64,000 nucleotides of DNA from Spiroplasma_E sp902809815 (GCF_964030925.1 NZ_OZ034992.1:372001-436000); one strand, 5' to 3'. Counted from the stretch's first letter, positions 1 to 10,656 are shown. Notes: generated by a model not told the origin, from the letters alone. Numbers and translations: made by a program.

Positions 1-1
1 T

Positions 2-715
2 TTGTTTGTTGTTACTATGATTTGATTTTTCACTTGAATTAAGTATTCTTGATTCCATCGTGAAAATAGTGCTAATTTAACTGGTGGCGAGTTATCTCAA
101 AAATATTTAAAAACATACGGTATTAATGCAAAAAGAATAAAATTTAAGGGATTTGGTAATATTAATAGTATTACTGTTGAACCTAGGTTTTTTTATTTAA
201 GGCCATATTTATTTAATAATGGTAATTTTACTTTAAGACTATTACCATGAACTTATCACCGTCGTTCTATTTATACTTTAGCAATGGCAATGGAAAGTAC
301 TTGGGCAGTAAGTAGTTCAAATAGTAGTCGTTTTAATACTTTTTGATGAGATTTTTCTCGTAAAATAACATTATTTTTTGTTTTAATTCCTTTTGCACTT
401 GCTATTCTATTTGCTCTTTCACCTGCTAATTCTTGAATTACCTTATCAGCAGCGAGCGCCAATATACTTTCAATTGTTTTATCAATTTTAGGTAGTATTT
501 TATTAATTCTTTTTTCTTCAATGCAAATGATTTTTTATGTTAAATCAAGAAAAGAAATTTGTCAAAATCTTGTTGGTATTTTAAATGAAAAAGAAATACG
601 TGCTATTAGTTGAATTTTCCAAATTAAGTTTATTTATTACTTGATTCGTATGATTTATGAAATATTACAACTTATTTTACGTATTGTGATGTATACACAG
701 CAAAATGAGAAATAA
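2..715 (+). CDS. Diverged YugP-like membrane protein, 5' end outside window
   Basis: Open from the window edge to TAA at 713, about 237 codons with several TGA-Trp codons. The order of segments resembles the YugP family of membrane zinc peptidases (PF04298). A region like 'GGELSQKYLKTYGI' matches the usual 'TGAEVARRILDENGI'. An 'HRRSIYTLAMA' segment matches 'HGRSVAALAVA', and two hydrophobic stretches follow. The family's HExxH zinc site aligns with MESTW at nucleotides 290-304, so both zinc-binding histidines are missing while the Glu remains. I infer a non-catalytic relative or a decaying gene. The family call rests on pattern recall and is moderate; membrane location is well supported. Confidence 0.5.
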
Positions 716-716
716 T

Positions 717-750
717 AAAAATTTGTACCTAAATTATAGGTACAAATTTT
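717..750 (+). terminator. Rho-independent-like terminator
   Basis: Perfect inverted repeat aaaatttgtacct/aggtacaaatttt with a 7-nt loop, two bases after the stop of the preceding gene. The arms end in T-rich and A-rich runs, so it could act on both strands. Confidence 0.7.
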
Positions 751-1080
751 AAATTTAAAATTATATTAAGTTTTATTGATAAAACATTATTTTCAAAACT
801 TTTATAAAATATTCTATTTTAGTAAGTTTTAAAGTTTTGTTTTTTAATTTTACATTTAATTACTAAACTAATATTTTTCATTTTCATTTATTATTGTATA
901 TTTAAAATTTTATTTTGATAGTTTTAAATTTTAAGTATACAATAAAATACACTTATTAATTTAATATATATATATTCATTAGTAATTTTTTGTATATTTA
1001 TTGCAAAAATATAAAAAAAGGTTTTAAATGTTAACTATGAGAGAGAAAAAAAGAATATTTTAAGTTAAGGAGAATACTGA
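751..1080. other. AT-rich intergenic region without genes
   Basis: No convincing ORF on either strand. It holds a (TA)n run at about 963-975 followed by ttca, the same motif that interrupts two genes in this window (1104-1114 and 5664-5675), and the promoter noted at 915-943. Confidence 0.6.
915..943 (+). promoter_or_regulatory. Sigma-A type promoter
   Basis: TTGATA at 915-920 and TACAAT at 938-943 with a 17-nt spacer, upstream of the small gene at 1081. Judged by consensus only. Confidence 0.4.
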
Positions 1081-1333
1081 ATGCAAAGTAAGTCTGCTAT
1101 TAATATATATATATTCAGAAATTAATAAATTAAAAATAGTTTTATTACTTGCTAAAATTTTTATCAGAAATGGTATTAGAGTATTTTATATTAAAAAGTT
1201 TGTTGTAATGAGTATTATCCAAGATAAAAAAATATGTTCTTACTTAATCAATCAAATTTTGAAAGAATGGAATTCTAAAAAAGAATATATTATTTCACTA
1301 GAAAAATATTTAAAACAACTTTCAGTTCAATAA
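1081..1333 (+). pseudogene. Small gene frameshifted in a (TA)n tract
   Basis: A Shine-Dalgarno AAGGAG (1067-1072) precedes ATG at 1081. As written, the frame stops after 14 codons. The other frame is open from the tract to TAA at 1331-1333, and contains a hydrophobic segment (KLKIVLLLAKIFI) and a basic C-terminal half. Adding one TA to the TATATATATAT tract at 1104-1114 joins the two parts into one protein of about 84 aa. This is either a decayed gene or one switched by dinucleotide slippage. Function unknown. An internal ATG at 1208 could instead start a 41-aa peptide. Confidence 0.4.
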
Positions 1334-1515
1334 TTTATTAACAAAATAATTACTTGCTGTTAATAAATTTGAGTTAAAAATTAAATATAATAATACATAT
1401 CCATGTTTATGAAATTACTAATTCTGAATTGTCATGTGGCCAGAGTGTTGCCCATATTGTATATTAATGTTAAATTAAATAAAGATATTAGGAATTGAAA
1501 GGAAGAAAACATATC

Positions 1516-2520
1516 ATGGCTATTAATTTAAAAGGCAGAAATTTTATTTGTTTATTAGATTTTACTTCAGAAGAAATTTATTACTTATTAGAATTAGCTG
1601 CTACTTTAAAAATTGCAAAACAAAAAGGAATAGAAAAACAGCCATTAAAAGGTTATAGTGTTGCTTTATTATATCGAAAAGATTCATTAAGAACAAGAAG
1701 CGCGTTTGAAGTTGCTGCTTGTGATTTAGGAATGCATTCAACATATTTTGATCCAACTAGTAGTAAATTAGGAGTTAAAGAATCAATTATTGATACCGCT
1801 AAATTTCTTGGTAGAATTTATAATGGTATTCAATTTCGTGGATATAAACAAACTGATGTTGAAGAATTAGCTGAAAATGCCGGTGTTCCGATATGAAATG
1901 GCTTAACTGACTTATATCATCCAACACAAATGCTAGCTGATATTATGACAATTCAAGAGTGTAAAAAAAATAAAGATGTTAAAGGTATTAAATTTGTTTA
2001 TTTTGGAGATGCTCGTTTTAATATGGCTAATAGTTATATGATTATTAGTGCAAAATTAGGAATGAATTTAGTAATCTGCACTAATAAAAATTTATGACCA
2101 TATCCTCAACTATTAAAACAATGTCAAGAAATTGCTCAAGAAACGGGTGGTTCTATTATTTTAACAGAAGATTATAAAACAGCAAGTAAAGATGCTGATG
2201 TAGTTGCTACTGATGTTTGAACATCTGTATGTGAAGATAAAATTTTATTAAAACAACGAATTAAAGAATTAATGCCATATCAAGTTAATGATGAAAAAAT
2301 GAAAATTGCAAAATCAGATGTTATATTTTTACATTCTTTACCAAGTTTTCATGATGGTAATACACAAATTACTCAAGATATTGTTAAACAATATGGTGGA
2401 ACAGGTGAATTAGAAGTTACTGATGAAGTATTTCGATCTTCTGCATCAAAGGTATTTCAACAATCAGAAAATTGTTTACATACTATTAAAGCTGTAATGT
2501 TAGCAACTTTGAAAGGATAA
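1516..2520 (+). CDS. argF: Ornithine carbamoyltransferase-like protein with altered active-site motifs
   Basis: 334 aa, the usual family length. The start is ATG 1516 behind a GAAAGGAAG ribosome site; an upstream TTG at 1495 is in frame but less likely. Catabolic OTCases make citrulline in the arginine deiminase pathway, the main ATP source from arginine in many spiroplasmas. Visible motifs: HPTQ in 'DLYHPTQMLADI' is intact, as is 'GIQFRGY'. The carbamoyl-phosphate motif STRTR reads SLRTR, the catalytic HCLPAFHD reads HSLPSFHD (Cys to Ser), and the ornithine loop SMG reads SVC. No other arginine-pathway genes lie next to it. The family is certain; whether it still makes citrulline is not. Confidence 0.85.
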
Positions 2521-3010
2521 TATATGAGAGTATATTAATAATGAAAAGAAGTTTTAATTATTTTATTATTTAATAAACTTATTTCCATTAATTAGTTTTT
2601 ATTATTCTTATTTTAGAATATTAAATATATTAATTAATTGTTTAATAAAATATTAATGTTAGTTTTTATGTTAAGATATTAATAATTAATTTTATTAACT
2701 CAAATTAGAAAAATAGGAGTAAATTATGATAAGACAAGAAAGAATATCAGAAGATAGTAGACAACAATTAATATATAATTATCAAGGATTAAATATATGA
2801 GAAAAAGTGGGTATTATTGGTAGTGGGTTTTTGCTTAGTACAATACCAGGAATTGGTATAACATATTTATGTAATGAAAAAATTGTTAAAGCACTTGGTA
2901 GTAATGAAAATAAATTTTCATTACCAATTCGAATGCTAATTGGTGCTGCTACTAGTTCATTATTAGTATTATTTATTTTGGGGCCATTTGTACACAAAAA
3001 ATTATTTCCT

Positions 3011-3806
3011 GGTGGTTGGCCCTTAATTACTGGACCATTTTTGATATAAAATTCTAAATTTTAATTTGTAAAATTGGTGGTTTTAGAAATTTAGAATGTA
3101 TTCTTTCATAATTATAAAACATAACATATTGATTTACATCATTTATAGCTTCATTGATGGATAAATATTGATTTGATCCTTTAGGCAGTCATTCTTGAGA
3201 TAAATGAGAAAATCAGTTTTCAGATAATACATTACCACCAATATCATAAGGTTGTTTTTTGCTTAAAATTATTTGTTTATCCTCTGCTCATTTTGTGATA
3301 TCCTGACAATAAAATTCGTTGGCGTTATCTGAATGTAAAATAACATTTTTTACTTGATTTCAAGAAAATTGTTTGTTGATTTTTTCAAGAGCAGGAAGAA
3401 TTAAATCCTGATATGATTTATTAGGAGCAATATTATAACTAACAACATTATTTGAATAAAAATCAATAATTACAAAAAGATATAATCATCCTTCTTTAGT
3501 ATTTATTTGTTTAGTGTCCATTGATCAAATTTGATTTGAAGAGGTTGTACTTTTATAATCTTTGTTTACTTTATCCATTGTAGGTATTCACTTATTTGGA
3601 TTTTTTTTGTTTTTAGGATAGTTATTTTTAGTTTGTTTTAATCCTTGAATATTGTGTTCTTTCATAATTTTTCGCATTTGTTTTATTGATAATTCTATAT
3701 TTAAAATGATATTTTTTTCTTGTTTTAATCACTCTTTAAAAGCTGAAAAAATTCTTAAATATCCATAAATTCTGCCTTTTCTTGTAGAATGAAATTCGAT
3801 TAAAAG
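3011..3806 (-). mobile_element. Partial copy of the IS3-family element
   Basis: Begins with the element's terminal ggtggttggccc and runs through the C-terminal two thirds of the transposase (stop complement at 3054-3056). It breaks off at 'gattaaaag', where the next full copy begins. It is near-identical to the same part of the copy at 3807-4950. A nested insertion followed by recombination between direct repeats would give this arrangement. Confidence 0.8.
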
Positions 3807-4950
3807 GGTGGTTGCCCCTTAATTACTGGACCATTTTTGATATAAAATTCTAAATTTTAATTTGTAAAATTGGTGGTTTTAGAAATTTAGAATGTATTCT
3901 TTCATAATTATAAAACATAACATATTGATTTACATCATTTATAGCTTCATTGATGGATAAATATTGATTTGATCCTTTAGGTAGTCATTCTTGAGATAAA
4001 TGAGAAAATCAGTTTTCAGATAATACATTACCACCAATATCATAAGGTTGTTTTTTGCTTAAAATTATTTGTTTATCCTCTGCTCATTTTGTGATATCCT
4101 GACAATAAAATTCGTTGGCGTTATCTGAATGTAAAATAACATTTTTTACTTGATTTCAAGAAAATTGTTTGTTGATTTTTTCAAGAGCAGGAAGAATTAA
4201 ATCCTGATATGATTTATTAGGAGCAATATTATAACTAACAACATTATTTGAATAAAAATCAATAATTACAAAAAGATATAATCATCCTTCTTTAGTATTT
4301 ATTTGTTTAGTGTCCATTGATCAAATTTGATTTGAAGAGGTTGTACTTTTATAATCTTTGTTTACTTTATCCATTGTAGGTATTCACTTATTTGGATTTT
4401 TTTTGTTTTTAGGATAGTTATTTTTAGTTTGTTTTAATCCTTGAATATTGTGTTCTTTCATAATTTTTCGCATTTGTTTTATTGATAATTCTATATTTAA
4501 AATGATATTTTTTTCTTGTTTTAATCACTCTTTAAAAGCTGAAAAAATTCTTAAATATCCATAAATTCTGCCTTTTCTTGTAGAATGAAATTCGATTAAA
4601 AGTTGGCATATTTTTTGATATTTATGATTGCATTTAATAATATGATTTTCTTCTTTTTTAATAGGTTTTTGTTTATTTTTTAAAAAGTAATATGTTGATC
4701 TGTTTAATTGAAGATATTGACATAGGTTTCTAATTGAATATTGATTTTTACAATCATCAATAATTTTAATTTTTTCTTTGATATTTAATTTGTTAATTAC
4801 TAATGCTATTTGTTTAATTTTATCCATTAATAAAAATCCTTTCAGGTTAAAATTAGTGTTAATTATATAACACAATTGTTTTTAGAATACATTCAGGTTT
4901 TTTAAATTAATGGTCTAGTAAAAAGGGCTAAGTGGCAAGTGGCAAGTGGC
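3807..4950 (-). mobile_element. IS3-family element, full copy 1
   Basis: 1144 bp, transposase on the minus strand. The ends are ggtggttgccccttaatt and, at the far side, agggct followed by three aagtggc heptamers. Inner inverted repeats share ggcccttaattactggacc / agccctttttactagacc. The outer CCT duplication (3008-3010, 4951-4953) belongs to the combined partial-plus-full insertion. Confidence 0.8.
3850..4827 (-). CDS. IS3-family transposase (DDE), 325 aa
   Basis: Cut-and-copy transposase of the inserted element. ATG at 4827 follows a CTGAAAGGA ribosome site. An N-terminal helix-turn-helix-like region ('SIRNLCQYLQLNRSTYY') is followed by a retroviral-integrase-type core. The catalytic triad is visible: D in WSMDTKQ, D in LHSDNANEF, E in LSENWFSHL, with exactly 35 residues between the second Asp and the Glu. 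It is encoded in a single ORF with no separate OrfA. It appears intact and is the same protein as at 11308 and 55450. Confidence 0.88.
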
Positions 4951-5308
4951 CCTGAATGATATGAAAAGAGAGCAGAAGCAAGGTATATAAATAAAACTAT
5001 TAGTGAAATTGAAAATTTAAGAAATGATTTTGTAAATATAAATAATAACTGAAATGAAAATAGTACAGTTAGCTTAATGGAAATATTAACAAAATTGAAC
5101 AATAAAAAAGAAGAATTACAAAATAAAGAAAAACCATTAATGTTTCATTGAGAATTGGAAAGAATGGTAGATAATTTAATTATTGATGTTAATAATCAAT
5201 TAATTAGATTTGATCCTATTTCAATTAGAGCAATTAATGATATGTTGGATAATTGAGATAATAATTCAGAATTAAATGATAGTAGTCAATCTTTAATTTG
5301 TTATTAAA

Positions 5309-5345
5309 AATGTTATTCTTTTAAATTAAAAAAAGAATAACATTA
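5309..5345. terminator. Bidirectional terminator between convergent genes
   Basis: Inverted repeat aatgttattctttt/aaaaagaataacatt between the stop at 5307 (+) and the stop at 5366 (-). Confidence 0.7.
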
Positions 5346-5365
5346 GTTAATTTATTTAAAAGTTT

Positions 5366-6039
5366 TTATATGCTATATACTACTTTTTGTGCTAGTTTAT
5401 TTTTTACTATTTGTGAGTTTTCAGAATTAAGGAACTCATATTTTTTTTCATCTTTTATTTCTTCTATTTCTTCTTCTTCAGGACTTTGTTCTTTAATGTT
5501 TGTACTAGTATCAATAATAAAAGAACTTAAATTTTGTTGTGATTGGGTTGGTGTGCTATCATAGTAAATATCAGAAAGTAGCGTTAATGTGTCTGCTTGT
5601 TGATCTTCAAATTCTAAAAGACTTGTAGTATCACTTTTTTGATTATTTGTTATGAAAAGACTTGTATATATATATATTCAATTTGTTCAGTTAATTTAAT
5701 TTTTATTAAAACATTATTGTTATTTTTTAATGATATTGTGCTTATTAAGTTTGTTTCTTTTAATAGTGCTTGTTCTTGATTAAGTTGCAAACCATTTAAT
5801 AATGGTATTGATTTTCCATATTTTTCTTTAGTTTTTGTTATTCGTTGCTCATAGATTTTCTTGTATTTTTTCAAAAATATTATTGCTTTATTTTTTGTTT
5901 TAAAATAATATTTATTAGAGTTATTTTCAAGATTATGTTGTGAGAGATAGTAAGAAGTTAAGTCTATATCTTGTGCATATATTGTAATTTCAATAAAATT
6001 AATTTTAAAATTTTCAATTTTTTCTATAAGTAAAATTTT
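5366..6039 (-). pseudogene. C-terminal part of a gene split by element A, also TA-frameshifted
   Basis: Minus-strand reading frame entering from the edge of element A at 6039. It encodes 'LLIEKIENFKINF...' and a Lys-rich helical region. At the (TA)6 tract 5664-5675 the frame runs into a stop four codons on. With one TA fewer it continues through an acidic tail ('EEEEIEEIKDEKKYEF') to TAA at 5366-5368. The first 33 codons of the same gene lie at 24742-24841. Function unknown; it has no signal peptide in the N-terminal fragment. Confidence 0.6.
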
Positions 6040-6062
6040 GAGAGATTGTCAAAAATCCGGAA
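6040..6062 (+). repeat. Left terminal inverted repeat of element A
   Basis: GAGAGATTGTCAAAAATCC; the same end appears at 46099 (element C) and, inverted, at 58913-58935 (element B). The following roughly 170 bp up to the membrane-protein gene are also conserved. Confidence 0.8.
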
Positions 6063-6230
6063 TAAATTAATTCATATAGTCTTATTATTATGTTAGACAA
6101 GAAATAATTAGGATTTTTATGAAATTGTACATTCATCTTACTATTTTTTAAAAGATATTTCAACTAAAATACTTATATTAAATTTTAGTAAATGCTAAAC
6201 TTATGAAATAAAGTTAAGGAGATTTTAAAG

Positions 6231-6683
6231 ATGAAACTCAAAAAATTACAGTTATTAACTGTATTACTATTCGTTTTAACTATTTTAATTATGATTATTG
6301 GACTATTATTATTAGATTTATTTCATGGAAAAGAAGTAGTAACTATTAAAAATAACCATTTATTTAAAAATATAAAACCTTTAATATATGAATATAATGG
6401 TTTTACTTTATGAAGTAAATATAGTTGATATTACATATTAACTAATAATACTATTTCTCTCAAAAATTTTGGAAATGAATATATTATCCATAATTATTAT
6501 AGTTATTCTTTATTACAGTTAAAAATTGCTGTTATCTTTTCTACAATTATAGTCCCAATTTTTGTATCTATAATTTTGTCATTAACATTTTTAATTATTG
6601 GTTTAAAAATAAAAATAAAAAATAATAATTTTTGGGATGCTATTGCAAATTGTGAAATAATAAGCAACTATTACATTCATTAA
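6231..6683 (+). CDS. Two-segment membrane protein at element end
   Basis: 150 aa with ribosome site AAGGAG. One hydrophobic segment lies near the N-terminus (LLTVLLFVLTILIMIIGLLLL) and another at about residues 95-125 (IAVIFSTIIVPIFVSIILSL), with a polar loop between them. It ends in a conserved 'NNNFWDAIANCEIISNYYIH' tail. Paralogues occupy the same place in elements B (split by C) and C. The stop is two bases from the stop of the convergent transposase. Unrecognised family. A role in immunity or exclusion of related phages is possible from its position only. Confidence 0.75.
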
Positions 6684-6685
6684 AA

Positions 6686-7807
6686 CTATGTTTCTAAATT
6701 TATCTTATTACATTTAAAAATAACCATTTTAATATAAATTAAAATATTATATGTTTTATTACCAAGCATTTCTTTTAAAACATGTCAAATATTAGTTTCA
6801 GTATAACAACCAACATTTCATTTTGCACCTTGATTTTCAATACCATTTTTATTATTTTTAAAATATTTTTTCTTTAATTTTTTATGATTATCTAATTCTT
6901 TATATAAATAATCAATTAATTGTTCATATTTACCATTATTAATTAAATTTTTACAGTGATTATATTCTTTTAAATATTTTCCTTTATTTCCAGCCATTAT
7001 TCCAAGATATAATGTTCTAATTAAATGGAATTTATCTAAAACAAATTGTGCACCTAAATAATCAGCAACTTCTTTAATTCATCCTGCACTATCACCACAA
7101 ATAATAATTTTTGCTTGTTCAATGTTTTCATAAAATTTTTGACAATGTTCTTTAACAAATTCAGCAGTTTTTTTAACTCCAATTTTTGTTTTTGTTGGTC
7201 TAATAATTGCTTTTACTCTTTTATTTTGTACTTTGTGATTAATATTATCTGTATATGTTACTATTAATCGCATAGAATGTTTTGTACCTTTACGTTTTAA
7301 ATTTCAAAATTTTCGGTGACCATCATCAATTGCTACAAAAATAGGCTGATTTTTTTCTAAATTTACTTTTACTGGATTTGCTTCAATTACTTCTAAATTT
7401 TTAAAAACTCTATGAATAGAACTAAGACTAATATTTGCTTTTTTTATAATATCTCAAATATCTCTGTATCTTTTTCCATCAGCAAAATATTCAATAATAG
7501 TTTGTTCAATATCTTCACCTATTCTTTTATATTTTGGCAGTTCTAGTATTTCATCAACTAAACAAACACGAACTCATTTTTGTAATTTTTCATTAAAATA
7601 TTCATAAATTCTTCTTTTATAAGTTACTAATCCATACATTATTTTTCTTGTTCGATATTGATAATCAACAATTTTATATTTCTTTTTATCTCTTGTATTT
7701 TTTATTCTTCAATCTATTTTTTCTCATTTATTTGTTATATGTTTTAAAACTAATTTATCAATTTTTGCATTTTGTTCTCTAAAATTTCATTTATAATTAA
7801 AATTCAA
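6686..7807 (-). CDS. UPF0236 / ISLre2-type transposase
   Basis: 373 aa. The start is TTG at 7807 after AGGAG; the copies in B and C use ATG at the same position. It belongs to the UPF0236 family (PF06782), the transposase of ISLre2 elements, a DDE enzyme related to Mutator transposases. Visible motifs: first Asp in 'VAIDDGHRKFW', second in 'IICGDSAGWIKEVADYLG', then 'FVLDKFHLIRTL' and a C-terminal 'GCYTETNIWHVLKEML'. ISLre2 elements make 9-bp target duplications, which matches elements B and C. I infer it moves the whole prophage-like element. Confidence 0.85.
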
Positions 7808-7983
7808 ATTTACTTCTCCTAACTATTTTAAAAAAATCAAAATTTATTGTAAATAATTTAAAATATTAATTTACTTGTTTATTATATACATATATAAGTG
7901 TAATTTAAAATTCAATAAAAAAACCACTTTCATATTTAAAATATAATAAACAATTTCAATATAATTAATAGTATAGGTATCAT

Positions 7984-8014
7984 AAAATAAACGCCTTTAA
8001 TTTAGGCGTTATTT
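7984..8014. promoter_or_regulatory. Hairpin between transposase and cargo genes
   Basis: aaaataaacgcct ttaattt aggcgttatttt, conserved in element C (about 48080-48112) and decayed in B (about 44540-44570). It may be a terminator insulating the divergent units or a regulatory site. Confidence 0.5.
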
Positions 8015-8031
8015 TGCATTTAAAAGCATAC

Positions 8032-8059
8032 TTGTAAAAATAATATAAAATAGTACAAT
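8032..8059 (+). promoter_or_regulatory. Cargo promoter of element A
   Basis: TTGTAA at 8032-8037 and TACAAT at 8054-8059 with a 16-nt spacer. The same promoter precedes the cargo genes of B (minus strand, about 44496-44524) and C (about 48126-48154). Confidence 0.6.
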
Positions 8060-8096
8060 TTAAAAGTAAAATCAAGGAAAAAAGGAGTAATTTAAT

Positions 8097-8264
8097 ATGA
8101 AAAAAATTATGACAACGATTTTATATCTTGCATCAATACCATCATTTTCTATAAGCACTTATCGATGTTCATTCACAGGATATACTATTCAATGTAATGA
8201 TGGTACTTGAACTAATAGTCATGGTAAAGGTGCATGTTCATGCCATGGCGGAATAAAAAAATAA
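8097..8264 (+). CDS. Small secreted DUF3761-like peptide (element A cargo)
   Basis: 55 aa with ribosome site AAAGGAG. The N-terminus (MKKIMTTILYLASIPSFS) is a short signal peptide. The rest contains 'CNDGTWTNSHGKGACSCHGG', which matches the DUF3761 pattern CxDGTxSxSxxxGACSxHGG. The four cysteines suggest disulfides. No counterpart at this place in B or C. Function unknown; as prophage cargo it could act outside the cell. Confidence 0.65.
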
Positions 8265-8281
8265 AATAAGGAGTAATTAAA

Positions 8282-8635
8282 ATGCAAGATAGCAAAGAAC
8301 TAATAAAAGATGTCCAAAGTGTGACAAAACAAAAAGGAAAAAAAATAAATAATTTTAAAAAATGAATTAAAACAAATTATAAAAAAATAATATTATGAAG
8401 TGCTGTTATAACCGCATTATTATTAAGTATAATGTCATATTATAAAACTTATAATTATAAGTCATATTTAGGACATGACTATACAGTCTACTGGGGAGGG
8501 GCTGGAACAACAATATGAGAAACTAAAAATTTATATGATGAAAATAAAATAGATTTATATTTTGGTATTAAGCCAACATTTAAAGATGATATAAAATGAA
8601 ATGGTCAATATCCTGATGGATATTTTGATAATTAA
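8282..8635 (+). CDS. Single-pass membrane cargo protein
   Basis: 117 aa. A basic cytoplasmic N-terminus precedes one membrane segment (IILWSAVITALLLSIMSYY, about residues 37-55), then a polar outer domain ending 'KWNGQYPDGYFDN'. Homologues sit at the same position in B (43961-44299) and C (49007-49301, frameshifted), sharing 'W.G.YP.GYF.' at the end. Its stop codon overlaps the convergent stop of the late gene at 8632. Unrecognised family. Confidence 0.7.
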
Positions 8636-10656
8636 ATTTCAATATTTATATATGAAATATTTTCATTATATTTATCAAATAAATTTATATTTTTTAAATT
8701 TATTTCTTGTTTATCAGTTATTAAAGTTAAATCATAATTTCCAGAACCAAATATTCCACTAATTTCAATCCGATTTAAATTGTTAATCGGATTTTCAATT
8801 TGTAATTCAAATTCATTAATATTATCAATTTGTGAAATTTCTTTATAAAATTCTAGTTTTGAAAATAATTGAGATTTATTTGAACCATATAAATTTAATA
8901 TATCTTTAATTTTATCTTTATTAATAATTGTTTTTGTAAAATATTTACCATATTCACCATTACTTAATGTTCAATCAGCAGGAATTAATGATGGAATATT
9001 GTTACTTTCTAATTCATTTGTAATAGATAATCAATTAAACTGGTTATCATCTAATTTAAATAATTCATTTTGGCTAATATCATTATTTTTTAATTTAATA
9101 TTATTAATATCTGTAAAGTCAAAATACTCAGATTTTAAAACTACTTTTACATCTTTGAATTTTCAAATTTCTTTATCACTTGGTTTTATAGGACTTGATT
9201 TTAATTCGAAATAATAAGGTAATAATATTTTATTATCATCGTTTAATCCTTTATTAATTGATAATGATGAATAAATATATTTTGATAACATAATAAATAC
9301 TTGTTTAAATATTTGTATTTGTGGTAAAGTTATATAATTTGGATATTCAAACTCTCATTGTTTAAATAAGTTAGTAATTATTTCATCCGGTTTTTGTCCA
9401 GAAAATGTATCACGTAATTCTGCCATTTTATTTTTTGCTTTACCTTTATCATCATATTCTGCACCATTAAAATTTCTATTATAATTATATGTATAACTTA
9501 GCATATCTAATAATAGTTGTTGTAAACTATCAATTGTTGGTGCATCTTGTATTTCAATTGCTATACTTTTAAATCTATTATTGGTTGCAAGATAAACATA
9601 TCATCCCTCATTACTATAAGATAAAACTTTTTTATCTTCTAAATGTATTTCGTGTTTTAATGGTCAATTACCATCTCAAACAGCACCCATTTCTCAACCT
9701 AGTCAAGTATCAGTTACTCTTGCATTATTAATAACTTCTTTTCTTGTGACAGTACCAGTACTAATTTTAATTAAATCTAAAACTGATTTTTCTTGTCCAA
9801 TAAATTGTTTTGCTAAATTTCAAGGTAAAATTTGTTCACTAAATCATTGTTGTAATATTCTAACTTTTGGTTGAGTTTCAATAGGCATTGATAACAGCGG
9901 AAATGCTATCTTATCTTTAACAAATAACTTTGGGTATACTTCCATATTGTCAACTTCACCAAGTACTTTTATATTGCCAAAAATCATGCTTCTAGGGGCT
10001 TTAATTTTTAAACCAATTACTTTGGTATCTTTATCTAATGGTTTTTGTAATTTAATAATGATTGGATAACCATCTCTTGTTTTAAAATCTTTAATTTTAA
10101 TAATAGTAATACTTTTAGTACTTCTTGTTTTTGGATTTTGATAAGGTTGAGAATAGTTATTAATAATATATAAATTATCAATATTATTTTCAGTTAATGG
10201 TTCATTAATAGATACTGCATATAATTTAAACTGATTTAATAAATTTATTTCTTGAAAAATTAAATTTTTAATATCAGTCATACTATATTCAATAGTATTA
10301 TCATTAATATTTGTGCTAGCTCTTTGATTTAATTGCATAGTAAAATCTGATGTTTCAGCAGCAGTAGTTTTTAATACTTTATCAATATTAATAAAACCAA
10401 TTTTAATAGTATTTGCTGAAAATCTTAAACTATTATTTTCATTATTTTTAAATAAACGTTCAATTTCATAAATATATATTGTTCTTTTTTTAAATTCATC
10501 ATATGCTCTATTAATATCTGGGTCACTAGTAGCACCTATCATATTAGTAAAGTCATAAGGAATATTATCAATTAAATAATCATTTTCTACTTCTGCTTGA
10601 TTAAGTTTAGTTTGTTTCTGTGGAAACTTCGTTTGTGGTTTGTTGTTGTTTTCCAT
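8632..10656 (-). CDS. Large late protein (674 aa), structural
   Basis: Last gene of the late operon, intact only here; the B copy carries an IS5-like element and the C copy a frameshift. ATG at 10656 follows AGGAGAG and overlaps the end of the portal-like gene by about 50 nt. The N-terminus is Gln/Lys-rich ('KPQTKFPQKQTKLNQ'). No signal peptide, membrane segment or nucleotide-binding loop is visible. The C-terminal region is rich in beta-type stretches. From position and size it is a head-tail or tail structural protein; the family is not recognised. Confidence 0.7.

Larger units (their letters stand above)
2726..5307 (+). pseudogene. Membrane protein gene split by an IS3-family insertion
   Basis: The first half is 2726-3010 (95 codons) with ribosome site AGGAG; the second is 4954-5307 (118 codons to TAA). 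A CCT duplication at 3008-3010 and 4951-4953 flanks the inserted IS DNA, and removing it restores one frame of 212 aa ('KLFPEWYEKRAEARY' across the junction). The N-terminal half has two hydrophobic segments (around residues 28-50 and 68-90); the C-terminal half is charged and helical with coiled-coil character. Unrecognised family. As it stands, the N-terminal half reads about 13 codons into IS sequence before a stop. Confidence 0.65.

Noticed and set aside
3017..3049. C-terminal end of the membrane protein as read through 'ITGPFLI'
   Set aside because: Those codons are IS3-family sequence; the true C-terminus continues at 4954.
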